Positions 1-6,239 of a stretch of DNA of 7,410 nucleotides are shown piece after piece. Origin of the DNA: an uncultured Eubacteriales bacterium (lineage in GTDB: Bacteria; Bacillota; Clostridia; Oscillospirales; Acutalibacteraceae). The notes beneath the pieces were generated by a model. That model worked only from the letters and a program-made list of their open reading frames with translations, made no database searches and was not told the DNA's origin. A program made the translations under genes and the position numbers. The DNA lies in contig CABQAC010000106.1 in NCBI GenBank assembly GCA_902462035.1, positions 1 to 7,410 of the forward strand, written 5' to 3'. Every line of letters starts with the position of its first letter. Positions within the stretch are counted from its first letter, which is position 1.

Positions 1-89
1 CTTGTCCTTTTGTTCTTCTCTTCCTCTTTCCTCCTTCTATTCTTGTTCAGTTTTTGGGGTGTAATCCTTTTTTGTATATTGATTATTTG

Positions 90-119
90 AAAGCACAATG
101 CGCGTCATTGTGCTTTTTT
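90..119 (+). terminator. Intrinsic (rho-independent) terminator of an upstream transcript
   Basis: The arm AAAGCACAATG (90-100) pairs perfectly with CATTGTGCTTT (106-116) around a 5-base loop CGCGT, and a run of six T (114-119) follows. This is the classic stem plus U-tract. It lies 42 bases before the amidohydrolase start and points rightward, so it most likely ends a gene left of the window. The preceding bases 1-50 are about 88 percent pyrimidine and show no recognisable gene. Confidence 0.85.
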
Positions 120-149
120 CATGTTATTTCACAATGGAAAGGCGCAATT

Positions 150-164
150 GGAGGTGTTGTTTTG
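150..164 (+). promoter_or_regulatory. Ribosome binding site and TTG start of the amidohydrolase gene
   Basis: GGAGGTG at 150-156 is followed, seven bases after GGAGG, by TTG at 162-164 in frame with the hydrolase. The open frame extends upstream to 54, but that part runs through the terminator hairpin and encodes nothing family-like. The Shine-Dalgarno position therefore selects the TTG. Confidence 0.75.
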
Positions 165-974
165 ACACAATCGATAGAACAACTGGCGGTTATTGATTTT
201 CACGCGCATATCTACCCGCCTAAAATCGCGATTAAGGCGTCGAGTAACGTGGGACATTTTTATGGCATCCCCATGCACCATGACGGTACCGCCGCCGCGC
301 TGCTGGAAAGCGGCAAGCGGGCTGGGATTACCCGTTTTGTGGTGCAGTCGGTGGCTACCCGGCCCGACCAAGTGGAGAGTATCAACCGGTTTATTGCATC
401 GGTCTGCCAAGAGGATTCCGCCCATTTTGTTGGGTTTGGAACCCTTCACCCCGATACGCCGAACCCCGCGGAAGAAATCGCGCGCATGGAGGCTCTTGGG
501 TTGTGCGGCGTAAAACTGCATCCTGATTTTCAGCAGTTCCATATCGACGATCCGCGCATGTACCCGGTTTACGAAATGCTGGAGGACAGGCTGCCCATCC
601 TGTTCCATACCGGCGACCACCGCTATCCTTATTCCCACCCAAGGCGTCTGCAGAAGGTGCTGCGTCAATTTCCCCGTTTGCAGGCCATCGCCGCCCATTT
701 CGGCGGATGGAGCGTATGGGACGACGGCGAACGGTACCTGGCGGATACCGATTGCATGATCGATACCTCCAGTTCCCTGGACTTTTTGCCTGCCGAGCGC
801 GCGGTGGAGCTGATTCACCGCTACGGCGCGGACCGTGTGCTGTTTGGGACCGACTACCCCATGTGGGACCATCAAGAGGAATGGGACCGGTTTTCCCGCC
901 TTGGGTTGACCGATACGGAACAGCAGAAGATTTGCCATGACAATGCATGCCGCATATTGGGAAAATCTTGGTGA
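162..974 (+). CDS. Amidohydrolase family protein (metal-dependent TIM-barrel hydrolase)
   Basis: A 270-residue cytoplasmic enzyme of the amidohydrolase superfamily, closest in pattern to the amidohydrolase_2 (PF04909) group that hydrolyses or decarboxylates small cyclic or carboxylated substrates. Visible metal-site motifs come in the expected order. These are HAH at residues 14-16 (after the first strand, VIDFHAH), GVKLHP with Lys118 and His120, His149 in LFHTGDH, His179 in AAHFGGW, and Asp231 in FGTDYPMWD. Length is normal for a compact member. The TTG start is chosen because GGAGGTG sits seven bases upstream and because the frame further upstream runs through a terminator hairpin. There is no signal peptide. 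The gene stands alone between a terminator and a 139-base gap before the ABC operon, and no clear promoter is visible in the 42 bases after the terminator. The substrate cannot be told from sequence. The fold call is firm, the specificity unknown. Confidence 0.9.
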   Translation: MTQSIEQLAVIDFHAHIYPPKIAIKASSNVGHFYGIPMHHDGTAAALLESGKRAGITRFVVQSVATRPDQVESINRFIASVCQEDSAHFVGFGTLHPDTPNPAEEIARMEALGLCGVKLHPDFQQFHIDDPRMYPVYEMLEDRLPILFHTGDHRYPYSHPRRLQKVLRQFPRLQAIAAHFGGWSVWDDGERYLADTDCMIDTSSSLDFLPAERAVELIHRYGADRVLFGTDYPMWDHQEEWDRFSRLGLTDTEQQKICHDNACRILGKSW

Positions 975-1037
975 AACAGCTAACAACGCGCGGCAAAAAA
1001 GGGCTGGATCTATGCAAAACTACCGTCTGTTCATGCT

Positions 1038-1087
1038 TTGTTCATATATATGTCACGTTTGCTTCGTAAACTTGCGATAAGATAAAA
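1038..1087 (+). promoter_or_regulatory. Possible promoter region of the Gld-like ABC operon
   Basis: The 139-base gap 975-1113 must hold the operon promoter unless transcription reads through from the hydrolase, since no terminator is visible after 974. The best I can find is weak: TTGCTT at 1059-1064 with GATAAA at 1081-1086 (16-base spacer), or an AT-rich stretch containing the self-complementary CATATATATG (1043-1052). TTCAT also occurs twice (1030-1034 and 1041-1045). No element is close to consensus, so the exact promoter is undecided. Confidence 0.25.
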
Positions 1088-1113
1088 CAATCAAGACACT
1101 GGGAGGGAACAAT

Positions 1114-2112
1114 ATGATCGAGGTGAATCACCTCACCAAGCGCTATGGTTCGAACTTAGCGGTTGACGATATCAGCTTCGAAATCAACGAAGGCGAAATC
1201 GTCGGCTTTTTGGGGCCGAACGGCGCGGGCAAATCCACAACCATGAATATTCTGACCGGCTACCTATCCGCCTCCAGCGGCACAGCCACTGTGGCGGGCT
1301 TTGATGTGCTGGAAAACCCCAACGAGGCGAAAAAACAAATCGGCTATCTACCGGAAATGCCGCCCCTTTACATGGATATGACGGTAAAGGAATACCTCGG
1401 CTTTATGTTCGACCTCAAGAAGGTAACCCTTCCTAAAAAAGAGCATATTGAGGAAATCTGCCGGTTGGTTAAGATTACCGAGGTTTATCCCCGCCTGATC
1501 CGCAATCTTTCCAAGGGCTATCGCCAGCGTGTCGGCATCGCCCAGGCGCTGCTGGGCAACCCCAGCGTGCTGATTCTGGACGAACCCACGGTGGGTCTGG
1601 ATCCCAACCAAATCATCGAAATCCGCAACCTGATCCGCCAGTTGGGCAAGACCCATACGGTTATCCTCAGTTCCCACATCCTGCCCGAAGTTCAGGCGGT
1701 GTGCGAACGGGTTATCATCATCAACCAGGGCGAAATCATCGCCGACGGCAAGCCGGACGAGCTTTCGCGTGACCTTTCGTCGGACCACAGGCTGATCGCG
1801 CGGATCGCGGGGCCGGCCGAACAGGTGGAAAAATTGCTCCAAAAGCTGCCGAACATGGTTGCCTTGGTCAATTTGGGTGAACGGGAGCCCGGTGTGTTCG
1901 AATATTCAATCGAAACCGAGGCGAATACCGATGTGCGCCGCCAGCTGTTCGAACGGCTGGCCGAACGTGGCTGGCCCATGCTGGGGCTGCGTTCTACCGA
2001 CCTGACGCTGGAGGAGGTTTTCCTGGAACTGACCCACAGCACCAATTCGGGCCGCGTCAATTTTAAGAAGAAGAAAAAACCGGCGCAAGCCAACGGAAAG
2101 GAGGGACAGTAA
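1114..2112 (+). CDS. ABC transporter ATP-binding protein, GldA/CcmA-like
   Basis: A 332-residue ATPase that should drive the permease encoded next. All nucleotide-binding motifs are intact: Walker A GPNGAGKST (34-42), signature LSKGYRQ (132-138), Walker B LILDE (153-157), D-loop GLDP (161-164) and switch His188. The Q-loop position reads IGYLPEMPPLY, with Glu81 in place of the usual Gln; as I recall, this is common in the ABC-2 exporter/GldA group. Roughly residues 215-332 form a C-terminal extension, as in GldA- and CcmA-like ATPases. It ends in an unusual lysine-rich tail (FKKKKKPAQ). The start is ATG with GGGAGGG (1101-1107) six bases upstream. It is first in a four-gene operon, and its stop lies one base before the permease ATG. 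The family call is firm; an equivalence to GldA of gliding bacteroidetes is by synteny only, and gliding itself is not implied. Confidence 0.92.
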   Translation: MIEVNHLTKRYGSNLAVDDISFEINEGEIVGFLGPNGAGKSTTMNILTGYLSASSGTATVAGFDVLENPNEAKKQIGYLPEMPPLYMDMTVKEYLGFMFDLKKVTLPKKEHIEEICRLVKITEVYPRLIRNLSKGYRQRVGIAQALLGNPSVLILDEPTVGLDPNQIIEIRNLIRQLGKTHTVILSSHILPEVQAVCERVIIINQGEIIADGKPDELSRDLSSDHRLIARIAGPAEQVEKLLQKLPNMVALVNLGEREPGVFEYSIETEANTDVRRQLFERLAERGWPMLGLRSTDLTLEEVFLELTHSTNSGRVNFKKKKKPAQANGKEGQ

Positions 2113-2113
2113 C

Positions 2114-2818
2114 ATGGGTGCCATTTACCGGCGCGAACTTAAAAACTATTTCACCTCTCCGCTGGGGTATGTGTTTATCGCTGTGCTGCTGTTCTTTGAA
2201 GGGTTCCAGTTTTACAACATCCTGGGCGCGGGCAACTCGGAATACTTCATTTATATTTACAGTTTCATCTTCACGTTCTGCATGATGATGATCCCTGTGC
2301 TGACCATGCGCCTGATGAGCGAGGAGAAAAAACAAAAGACCGACCAGGCGCTGCTGACCGCACCGGTCAGCCTGGGCGCGATTGTGCTGGGCAAGTTTTT
2401 TGCGGCGTTTACGGTGTATGCCATCGCCATCGGCTCTACCTTGGTCCACGCGTTCGTCATGTCCTTCTTTGGCCCGGCCAATTGGGGCGCGATTTTTGGC
2501 AATATCATCGGTACGCTGCTGTACGGCAGCGCCATCATCGCCATCGGCCTGTTTATTTCGGGCCTGACCGACAGCCAGATGATCGCCGCCATCGGCAGTT
2601 TTGCCATCTCCATTTTCCTGCTGGTGGCCGATACCCTAGTGGGCGCAATCAATAGCCCGTTCCTGACCAAAATCGCGCAGTGGGTTTCCTTCTATTCCCG
2701 CTATGTGGACTTTACCAGCGGTATCTTTAATTTTGCCAGCGTCATCTTCTTCTTGAGCATTGCCGGAGTGTTTTTGTACCTCTCGGTGAGCGCCCTCGAG
2801 AAGAGAAGATGGAGCTAA
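2114..2818 (+). CDS. ABC transporter permease, GldF-like (ABC-2 family)
   Basis: A 234-residue integral membrane protein with about six predicted helices (near residues 17-36, 46-66, 90-117, 125-149, 154-178 and 203-226) and a basic C-terminus. The opening RRELKNYFTSPLGYVF and the stretch LTMRLMSEEKKQKTDQALLTAPVS (63-86) are typical of GldF-type ABC-2 permeases, where the latter is a cytoplasmic segment between helices 2 and 3. Its length matches GldF (about 240). The start ATG lies one base after the ATPase stop, and AAAGGAGG (2097-2104), inside the end of the ATPase gene, gives a 9-base spacer, so translation is probably coupled. It would pair with the ATPase at 1114-2112 as the exporter core, most likely as a dimer, together with the GldG-like protein. 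The substrate is unknown. Confidence 0.9.
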   Translation: MGAIYRRELKNYFTSPLGYVFIAVLLFFEGFQFYNILGAGNSEYFIYIYSFIFTFCMMMIPVLTMRLMSEEKKQKTDQALLTAPVSLGAIVLGKFFAAFTVYAIAIGSTLVHAFVMSFFGPANWGAIFGNIIGTLLYGSAIIAIGLFISGLTDSQMIAAIGSFAISIFLLVADTLVGAINSPFLTKIAQWVSFYSRYVDFTSGIFNFASVIFFLSIAGVFLYLSVSALEKRRWS

Positions 2819-2836
2819 TGGGGGAGGGTGAAGGAA

Positions 2837-4048
2837 ATGTCGAACGAACATAACATCAACGATTTTGTAGAGACCCCCGAGAACAAGGATTCTGAGCAAA
2901 ACACGTGGGACAACACCATAAAACCGGGGAAGAAGCCGCATAAGAACGGCAAGAGCGGAAAGGTCGGCGCTGTGCTGCGCAATAAAAAATTCAAACACGG
3001 GTCCATGTCCACGGTAATGATCATCGCGGTGATCATTGTGGCCATAGCGCTCAATATCGGCGCGGGCGCCCTGGTCGATAAATTCCCGTCGCTGAATATC
3101 GACCTGACCAGCGACAAACGCCTGTCGCTTTCGGAAAAATCCCAGGAAGTAGCGCAGAATGTCCAGAACGACACCACGATTACCTTCCTGATGTCCGAGG
3201 AAGCCCTGCAGAATTACTACGGCGACCAAGCGGTTCGTTTTAGCCAGCTTGCCGCCAAAATGGCGGAAATCAACGGGAAGATCAAGGTCCAGTACGTGGA
3301 CCTGGAAAAGAACCCCAGCTTCATCTCGAAATATACGGAATCCACCGAACTGACCGCCACATCGGTGATCGTGGAATCGCCCAAACGGCATAAGATTCTC
3401 GATATCGAGGGCGACCTGATGAAGTACAACAGCAACGATCAATCCTGGTACAACAACGCCGACGCTGCGTTTGCGTCCGCTTTGTTGATGGTCAACAGCG
3501 AGAGATTGCCGGTGATTACCTTTACCACAGGGACAGGGGAGGAAGATGCCGCGAACCTGAAAAACTATTTGCAGAGCAATAATTTTGACTGCAACGAGCT
3601 GAATTTGCTGACGGCTGCGGAGATCCCCGCGGAGACGGATGTGCTGGTGCTCAACGCCCCTGCGCACGATCTGACCAAGGAACAGGTGGAAATTCTGGAT
3701 AAATTCCTTTCGGTCAGCGACGCGGCCGCGCACCACCTGTTTGTTACCTTCAGCCCCAGCCAGGCGGCGAATATGCCCAACCTGAAAGCCTTTATGGAGG
3801 ATTGGGGTATTGGCGTAAGAACGAAAGGCAGCTATATCCTGGAATCCGACGCCAACCGGTATGTCCGGTATCCCCAATATCCGCTGCTGCAAATCAACGA
3901 GGAAGGCCTGCTAGAGGATATAGCGAGCGCCAACAAACCCATGGTGGCTAATTCCATCGTGGCGCTGGAAAAGCTGTTTGACAGCCAGTCGGGCGTTTCG
4001 GTGCAGGTCGTGGTTTCCTCTTACGAAACCGCCTTCCCGCCGATGTAG
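2837..4048 (+). CDS. GldG-like ABC auxiliary protein, N-terminal part, cut short by a frameshift
   Basis: As it stands this frame encodes 403 residues of an ABC_transp_aux/GldG-like protein. In order: a hydrophilic Lys-rich cytoplasmic segment (1-57), one membrane helix (about 58-80), then an extracytoplasmic domain opening with NIDLTSDKRLSLSEKSQEVA. Further on are TFTTGTGEE (about 228-236), where family members usually have a TGHGE-like motif, and the IPAETDVLVLNAP strand. ATG 2837 is preferred over GTG 2828 because GGGGAGG (2821-2827) gives it a 9-base spacer but abuts the GTG. The frame stops at TAG 4046 after AFPPM. The -1 frame continues the protein directly (see 4039-4425), so one base is probably missing near 4036-4042; restoring a C gives AFPADVEDDW and a normal GldG length of about 529 residues. 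The truncated product would lack the C-terminal membrane helix. It could be a genuine mutation or an assembly/sequencing error. Confidence 0.85.
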   Translation: MSNEHNINDFVETPENKDSEQNTWDNTIKPGKKPHKNGKSGKVGAVLRNKKFKHGSMSTVMIIAVIIVAIALNIGAGALVDKFPSLNIDLTSDKRLSLSEKSQEVAQNVQNDTTITFLMSEEALQNYYGDQAVRFSQLAAKMAEINGKIKVQYVDLEKNPSFISKYTESTELTATSVIVESPKRHKILDIEGDLMKYNSNDQSWYNNADAAFASALLMVNSERLPVITFTTGTGEEDAANLKNYLQSNNFDCNELNLLTAAEIPAETDVLVLNAPAHDLTKEQVEILDKFLSVSDAAAHHLFVTFSPSQAANMPNLKAFMEDWGIGVRTKGSYILESDANRYVRYPQYPLLQINEEGLLEDIASANKPMVANSIVALEKLFDSQSGVSVQVVVSSYETAFPPM

Positions 4049-4425
4049 AGGACGACTGGCAGCCGGGCGACAGCGATTACGGTTCTTTCCCGGTCATCAC
4101 TTTTTCCTCCAGCGGCAGCTATGTCAACGGCGCGTTCCAGGGGGCTTCGGTTACCGCCTGTGCCTCTACCGCGCTTATTAGCAGCTACTTAAACCAGGCG
4201 AACCTTTCCAACGCGGAAAGCGTTTTGTCCTTGTTCCGCCAATTGACCGGAACCACCGATTCCAGCGAGGATATTTATATTTCGCCGGTGGGCGTTTCCC
4301 AAAATAATCTGACGCTGTCTGCTTCTCAGATCACCACATACGGCATGATCATCTTTACGGTAATCGTTCCCCTGGCGGTGCTGGTCGCTGGCTTTGTCAT
4401 GTGGCTCAGAAGGAGGCACCTATGA
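4039..4425 (+). pseudogene. C-terminal remainder of the GldG-like gene, in the -1 frame after the frameshift
   Basis: Reading from GCC 4039 gives 128 residues starting ADVEDDWQPGDSDYGSFPV, with no internal stop until TGA 4423. It contains an extracytoplasmic domain end (about 100 residues, Ser/Thr-rich) and a final membrane helix YGMIIFTVIVPLAVLVAGF followed by WLRRRHL, the expected end of GldG-type proteins with a short basic cytoplasmic tail. There is no convincing start codon with a ribosome binding site for separate translation; the first usable one (TTG 4225) would lose half of it. The stop overlaps the next gene's start as ATGA (4422-4425), an arrangement that makes sense only if this frame is the natural end of the gene. 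I therefore see it as the same gene as 2837-4048, split by a 1-base loss. Confidence 0.8.
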
Positions 4426-5885
4426 GTAAAAAAGTCCGGCAACTCATCATCATCCTAGTGGTGTTGGTTGTCATTGGCGGGGGAACGGCGCTGCTGCTCC
4501 TGCTTCCCAAAGGCGACGGGGGCGGCGCCACATCCAGTGAGGGCGCGTCTTCTGCGCCGGCTATCACCATCTTCCAGCAGGAAACCGGCAATATTAAGAA
4601 CATTCTGGTAGAAAATGAGGAAGGCAGCTATACCATTGTGCCCAACGACAGCGCGTTTACCGTGCAGGGGTACGAGGATTTGACCGTAAACACGTCGGCT
4701 GTCGCGGCCGCGGCCAAACACATGGCCAGTCTGACCGCCCTGCGCGATTTTGGCGAGACCGCCGACCTGACCCAATACGGGCTGGATAAGCCCCAGGCCA
4801 CCATGACGGCCACCTATACCGACGGGACTACCAGCAAGCTGTATATCGGCTCGCTGCTGCCCGGATCTACCGCCAACTATTACGTGATGGCGGAAGGCGA
4901 CAAGAAGGTCTATTCGGCTTCGATCAGCGCCGGCGTTTTTGCCGACCCGCTGCTTTACATCGACACCGCTCTTCTCAACGAGCTGGGAACCGATTCCTCG
5001 GGCAACCAGGAGCAGCCGGATTTTGGAACCATCACGCTGTCCGGCGCGAACTTCCCCCAGCCCATTGTAATTAAGACCAATACTTCTACCAATATTGCGG
5101 ACGTCCTCAACCTGTCTCCCTATATCATGGTAGAGCCCATTCGGGAGGGTATCAACCAGAACTTTATCGACGACGTCATGCCGTACTTCTATTCGCTGAC
5201 GGCGGACGAGGCGGTTTGCGCCAACCCCACGCAGGAGGATTTGGAGAAATACGGCCTGACGGCCCCCAAGGGAATTGCCGCCTACACCATGAATGACAAG
5301 GAATATAAACTCATGGTGGGCAACACCGATGAGGACGGCACCTATATCATGCGGGAGGGCGTCAATGTTGTTTTCCGCGTGTCCGATTCCTCGATGGTCG
5401 CTTGGGCGAATCAGGATGTGTTCTCCATGCGCTCCAATCTTCTTTATCTGATGAACATCGAGTGCGTTTCCCGCTTGAAAGTCACTACGCCGGATGGCGA
5501 GTATGTATTTGAACGCACCCGGGAGAAGGACGAGGAACAAACCTCCTCCCTGGGGAAGGATTCGTACAACTATACCACCACCTACAACGGCACTCAGCTG
5601 GAAAAGGACAACTTCGGCAAGTATTATCAGACTATCATCGGATTGCTGAAGGACGCGCCGCTGGAAGGCGAAACCACGGCGCAGCCCACCGTACGGGTCG
5701 AATTCGAGTTCTTCCCCGGGTACGATTTGCAGCCCTCGGTGCTCGAGCTGATTCCCACGGAAAACCGCCGCTATGTGTACCGCCTCAACGGCGAGGACAT
5801 CGTGCTGGTCAAAGCCAGCCTGGTGGACCGGCTGATCACTTCTACCCAAAAGGTGATCAAAGGCGAAACGGTGGTCATCAACTAA
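4422..5885 (+). CDS. DUF4340 domain-containing membrane-anchored protein
   Basis: A 487-residue protein with an N-terminal signal-anchor helix (about residues 7-29, with KK and R before it) and a Gly/Ser/Ala-rich linker (31-47). A large extracytoplasmic region of DUF4340 (PF14238) type follows. The diagnostic repeat is seen twice: LTQYGLDKPQATMTATYTDG (116-135) with KLYIGSLLPG, and LEKYGLTAPKGIAAYT (274-289) with KLMVGNTDEDGTYIM. DUF4340 proteins usually sit beside GldG-like genes and are thought to be part of the same envelope complex; no biochemical role is known to me. ATG 4422 is chosen over the upstream in-frame GTG 4401 because AAGGAGG (4410-4416) precedes it by five bases and because it overlaps the GldG stop as ATGA. 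It is the last gene of the operon, followed by a strong hairpin. No catalytic motif is evident. Confidence 0.9.
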   Translation: MSKKVRQLIIILVVLVVIGGGTALLLLLPKGDGGGATSSEGASSAPAITIFQQETGNIKNILVENEEGSYTIVPNDSAFTVQGYEDLTVNTSAVAAAAKHMASLTALRDFGETADLTQYGLDKPQATMTATYTDGTTSKLYIGSLLPGSTANYYVMAEGDKKVYSASISAGVFADPLLYIDTALLNELGTDSSGNQEQPDFGTITLSGANFPQPIVIKTNTSTNIADVLNLSPYIMVEPIREGINQNFIDDVMPYFYSLTADEAVCANPTQEDLEKYGLTAPKGIAAYTMNDKEYKLMVGNTDEDGTYIMREGVNVVFRVSDSSMVAWANQDVFSMRSNLLYLMNIECVSRLKVTTPDGEYVFERTREKDEEQTSSLGKDSYNYTTTYNGTQLEKDNFGKYYQTIIGLLKDAPLEGETTAQPTVRVEFEFFPGYDLQPSVLELIPTENRRYVYRLNGEDIVLVKASLVDRLITSTQKVIKGETVVIN

Positions 5886-5910
5886 TCTCCAAAACCGCAC
5901 GGGTGTATCT

Positions 5911-5946
5911 GCAAGCGGCACGGTCCTTTAGGACCGTGCCGCTTGC
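5911..5946 (+). terminator. Perfect 16-bp hairpin at the end of the Gld-like operon, probable terminator
   Basis: GCAAGCGGCACGGTCC (5911-5926) pairs without mismatch with GGACCGTGCCGCTTGC (5931-5946) around a TTTA loop, 25 bases after the DUF4340 stop. The position is that of an operon terminator, but CCGTTGTATAG follows instead of a U-tract. It may end transcription inefficiently, or act as a 3' end stabiliser or a two-way barrier. Confidence 0.6.
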
Positions 5947-6144
5947 CCGTTGTATAGAAGATCTGCAAAGGCTCGCCCGGCTGCGCCAAAACGGATCCGT
6001 ATCAAAACAGCGGAAAGAGGCTGCGCGCGGCCGCCGGGAAACGGTTTTTGCGGTCAAGCTGGCAATCGTGGACGGTGCGTTACCGCGGAATGCCATGCAG
6101 CATGGCGCGGACGCTGTTCTGCCAAAAGGCAGCTGGTTTAAAAC
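5947..6144 (+). other. GC-rich intergenic block of unknown nature
   Basis: This stretch of about 200 bases lies between the operon hairpin and the next promoter. It has no gene I can support. Both strands stay open for long runs (plus 5903-6148, minus 6177-5878), but neither has a ribosome binding site or family resemblance, and both would translate the terminator hairpin. It contains short hairpins such as GCCATG-CAG-CATGGC (6092-6106) and TGCC-AAAA-GGCA (6120-6131). Candidates are a dispersed intergenic repeat, a structured RNA or a decayed gene. I see no direct evidence that separates them. Confidence 0.4.
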
Positions 6145-6170
6145 TTGACATTTTTTTAACAGCCCGGCTC

Positions 6171-6199
6171 TTGACAAGGCGGATGGGGTCGTGTATGAT
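6171..6199 (+). promoter_or_regulatory. SigA-type promoter of the second ABC operon
   Basis: A perfect -35 TTGACA (6171-6176) is followed, after exactly 17 bases, by -10 TATGAT (6194-6199), one base off consensus. The start site is expected near 6206. A run of seven T (6151-6157) lies just upstream of the -35 and could serve as an UP element. Another TTGACA at 6145-6150 has no partner -10. Confidence 0.88.
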
Positions 6200-6227
6200 T
6201 GTATTAAATAATTAGTACAATCATACA
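6192..6227 (+). promoter_or_regulatory. Long palindromic operator overlapping the promoter -10 and start site
   Basis: TGTATGATTGTA (6192-6203) and TACAATCATACA (6216-6227) are perfect inverted copies 12 bases apart. Inside, all but two positions also pair (6204/6215 and 6208/6211), so the whole 36 bases are nearly self-complementary. The left arm contains the -10, and the predicted start site falls in the centre, so the RNA would carry only the right half. That argues for a DNA-binding site rather than an RNA hairpin. Long AT-rich palindromes like this are used by GntR/YtrA-type repressors that control ABC exporter operons. The regulator's identity is inference; no regulator gene is in the window. 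Confidence 0.8.
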
Positions 6228-6239
6228 GGAGGGGCCGCT

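Noticed and set aside
1..36. AAGGAGG on the minus strand (36 to 30) as the ribosome binding site of a leftward gene
   Set aside because: No start codon follows within the 29 bases to the window edge, so spacing is wrong; the stretch is better described as a pyrimidine-rich leader.
2064..2082. A-rich run in the lysine tail of the GldA-like ATPase as a slippery site
   Set aside because: The A run is read as AAG AAA AAA CCG, so A AAA AAC is out of phase; the normal frame ends properly just before the permease.
2818..2853. Mini-ORF starting at the TAATG overlap after the permease stop
   Set aside because: Only 11 codons, no separate ribosome binding site, and it covers the Shine-Dalgarno sequence of the next gene.
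2636..3892. Long minus-strand open frame (418 codons) opposite the permease and GldG-like genes
   Set aside because: It is antisense to genes with clear family motifs, has no ribosome binding site, and its translation is low-complexity His/Arg/Gln-rich, typical of a shadow frame in GC-rich DNA.
3982..4048. Programmed -1 frameshifting in the GldG-like gene
   Set aside because: No X XXY YYZ slippery heptamer in the right phase and no convincing downstream stem or pseudoknot; a 1-base loss is simpler. Kept only as a remote alternative.
4455..5921. Long minus-strand open frame (488 codons) opposite the DUF4340 gene
   Set aside because: It would begin inside the terminator hairpin, shows no domain, and mirrors the codon pattern of the plus-strand DUF4340 gene.
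5903..6148. 81-codon plus-strand open frame in the intergenic block
   Set aside because: GTG start without a ribosome binding site, runs through the perfect hairpin, and has no recognisable family; treated as non-coding.
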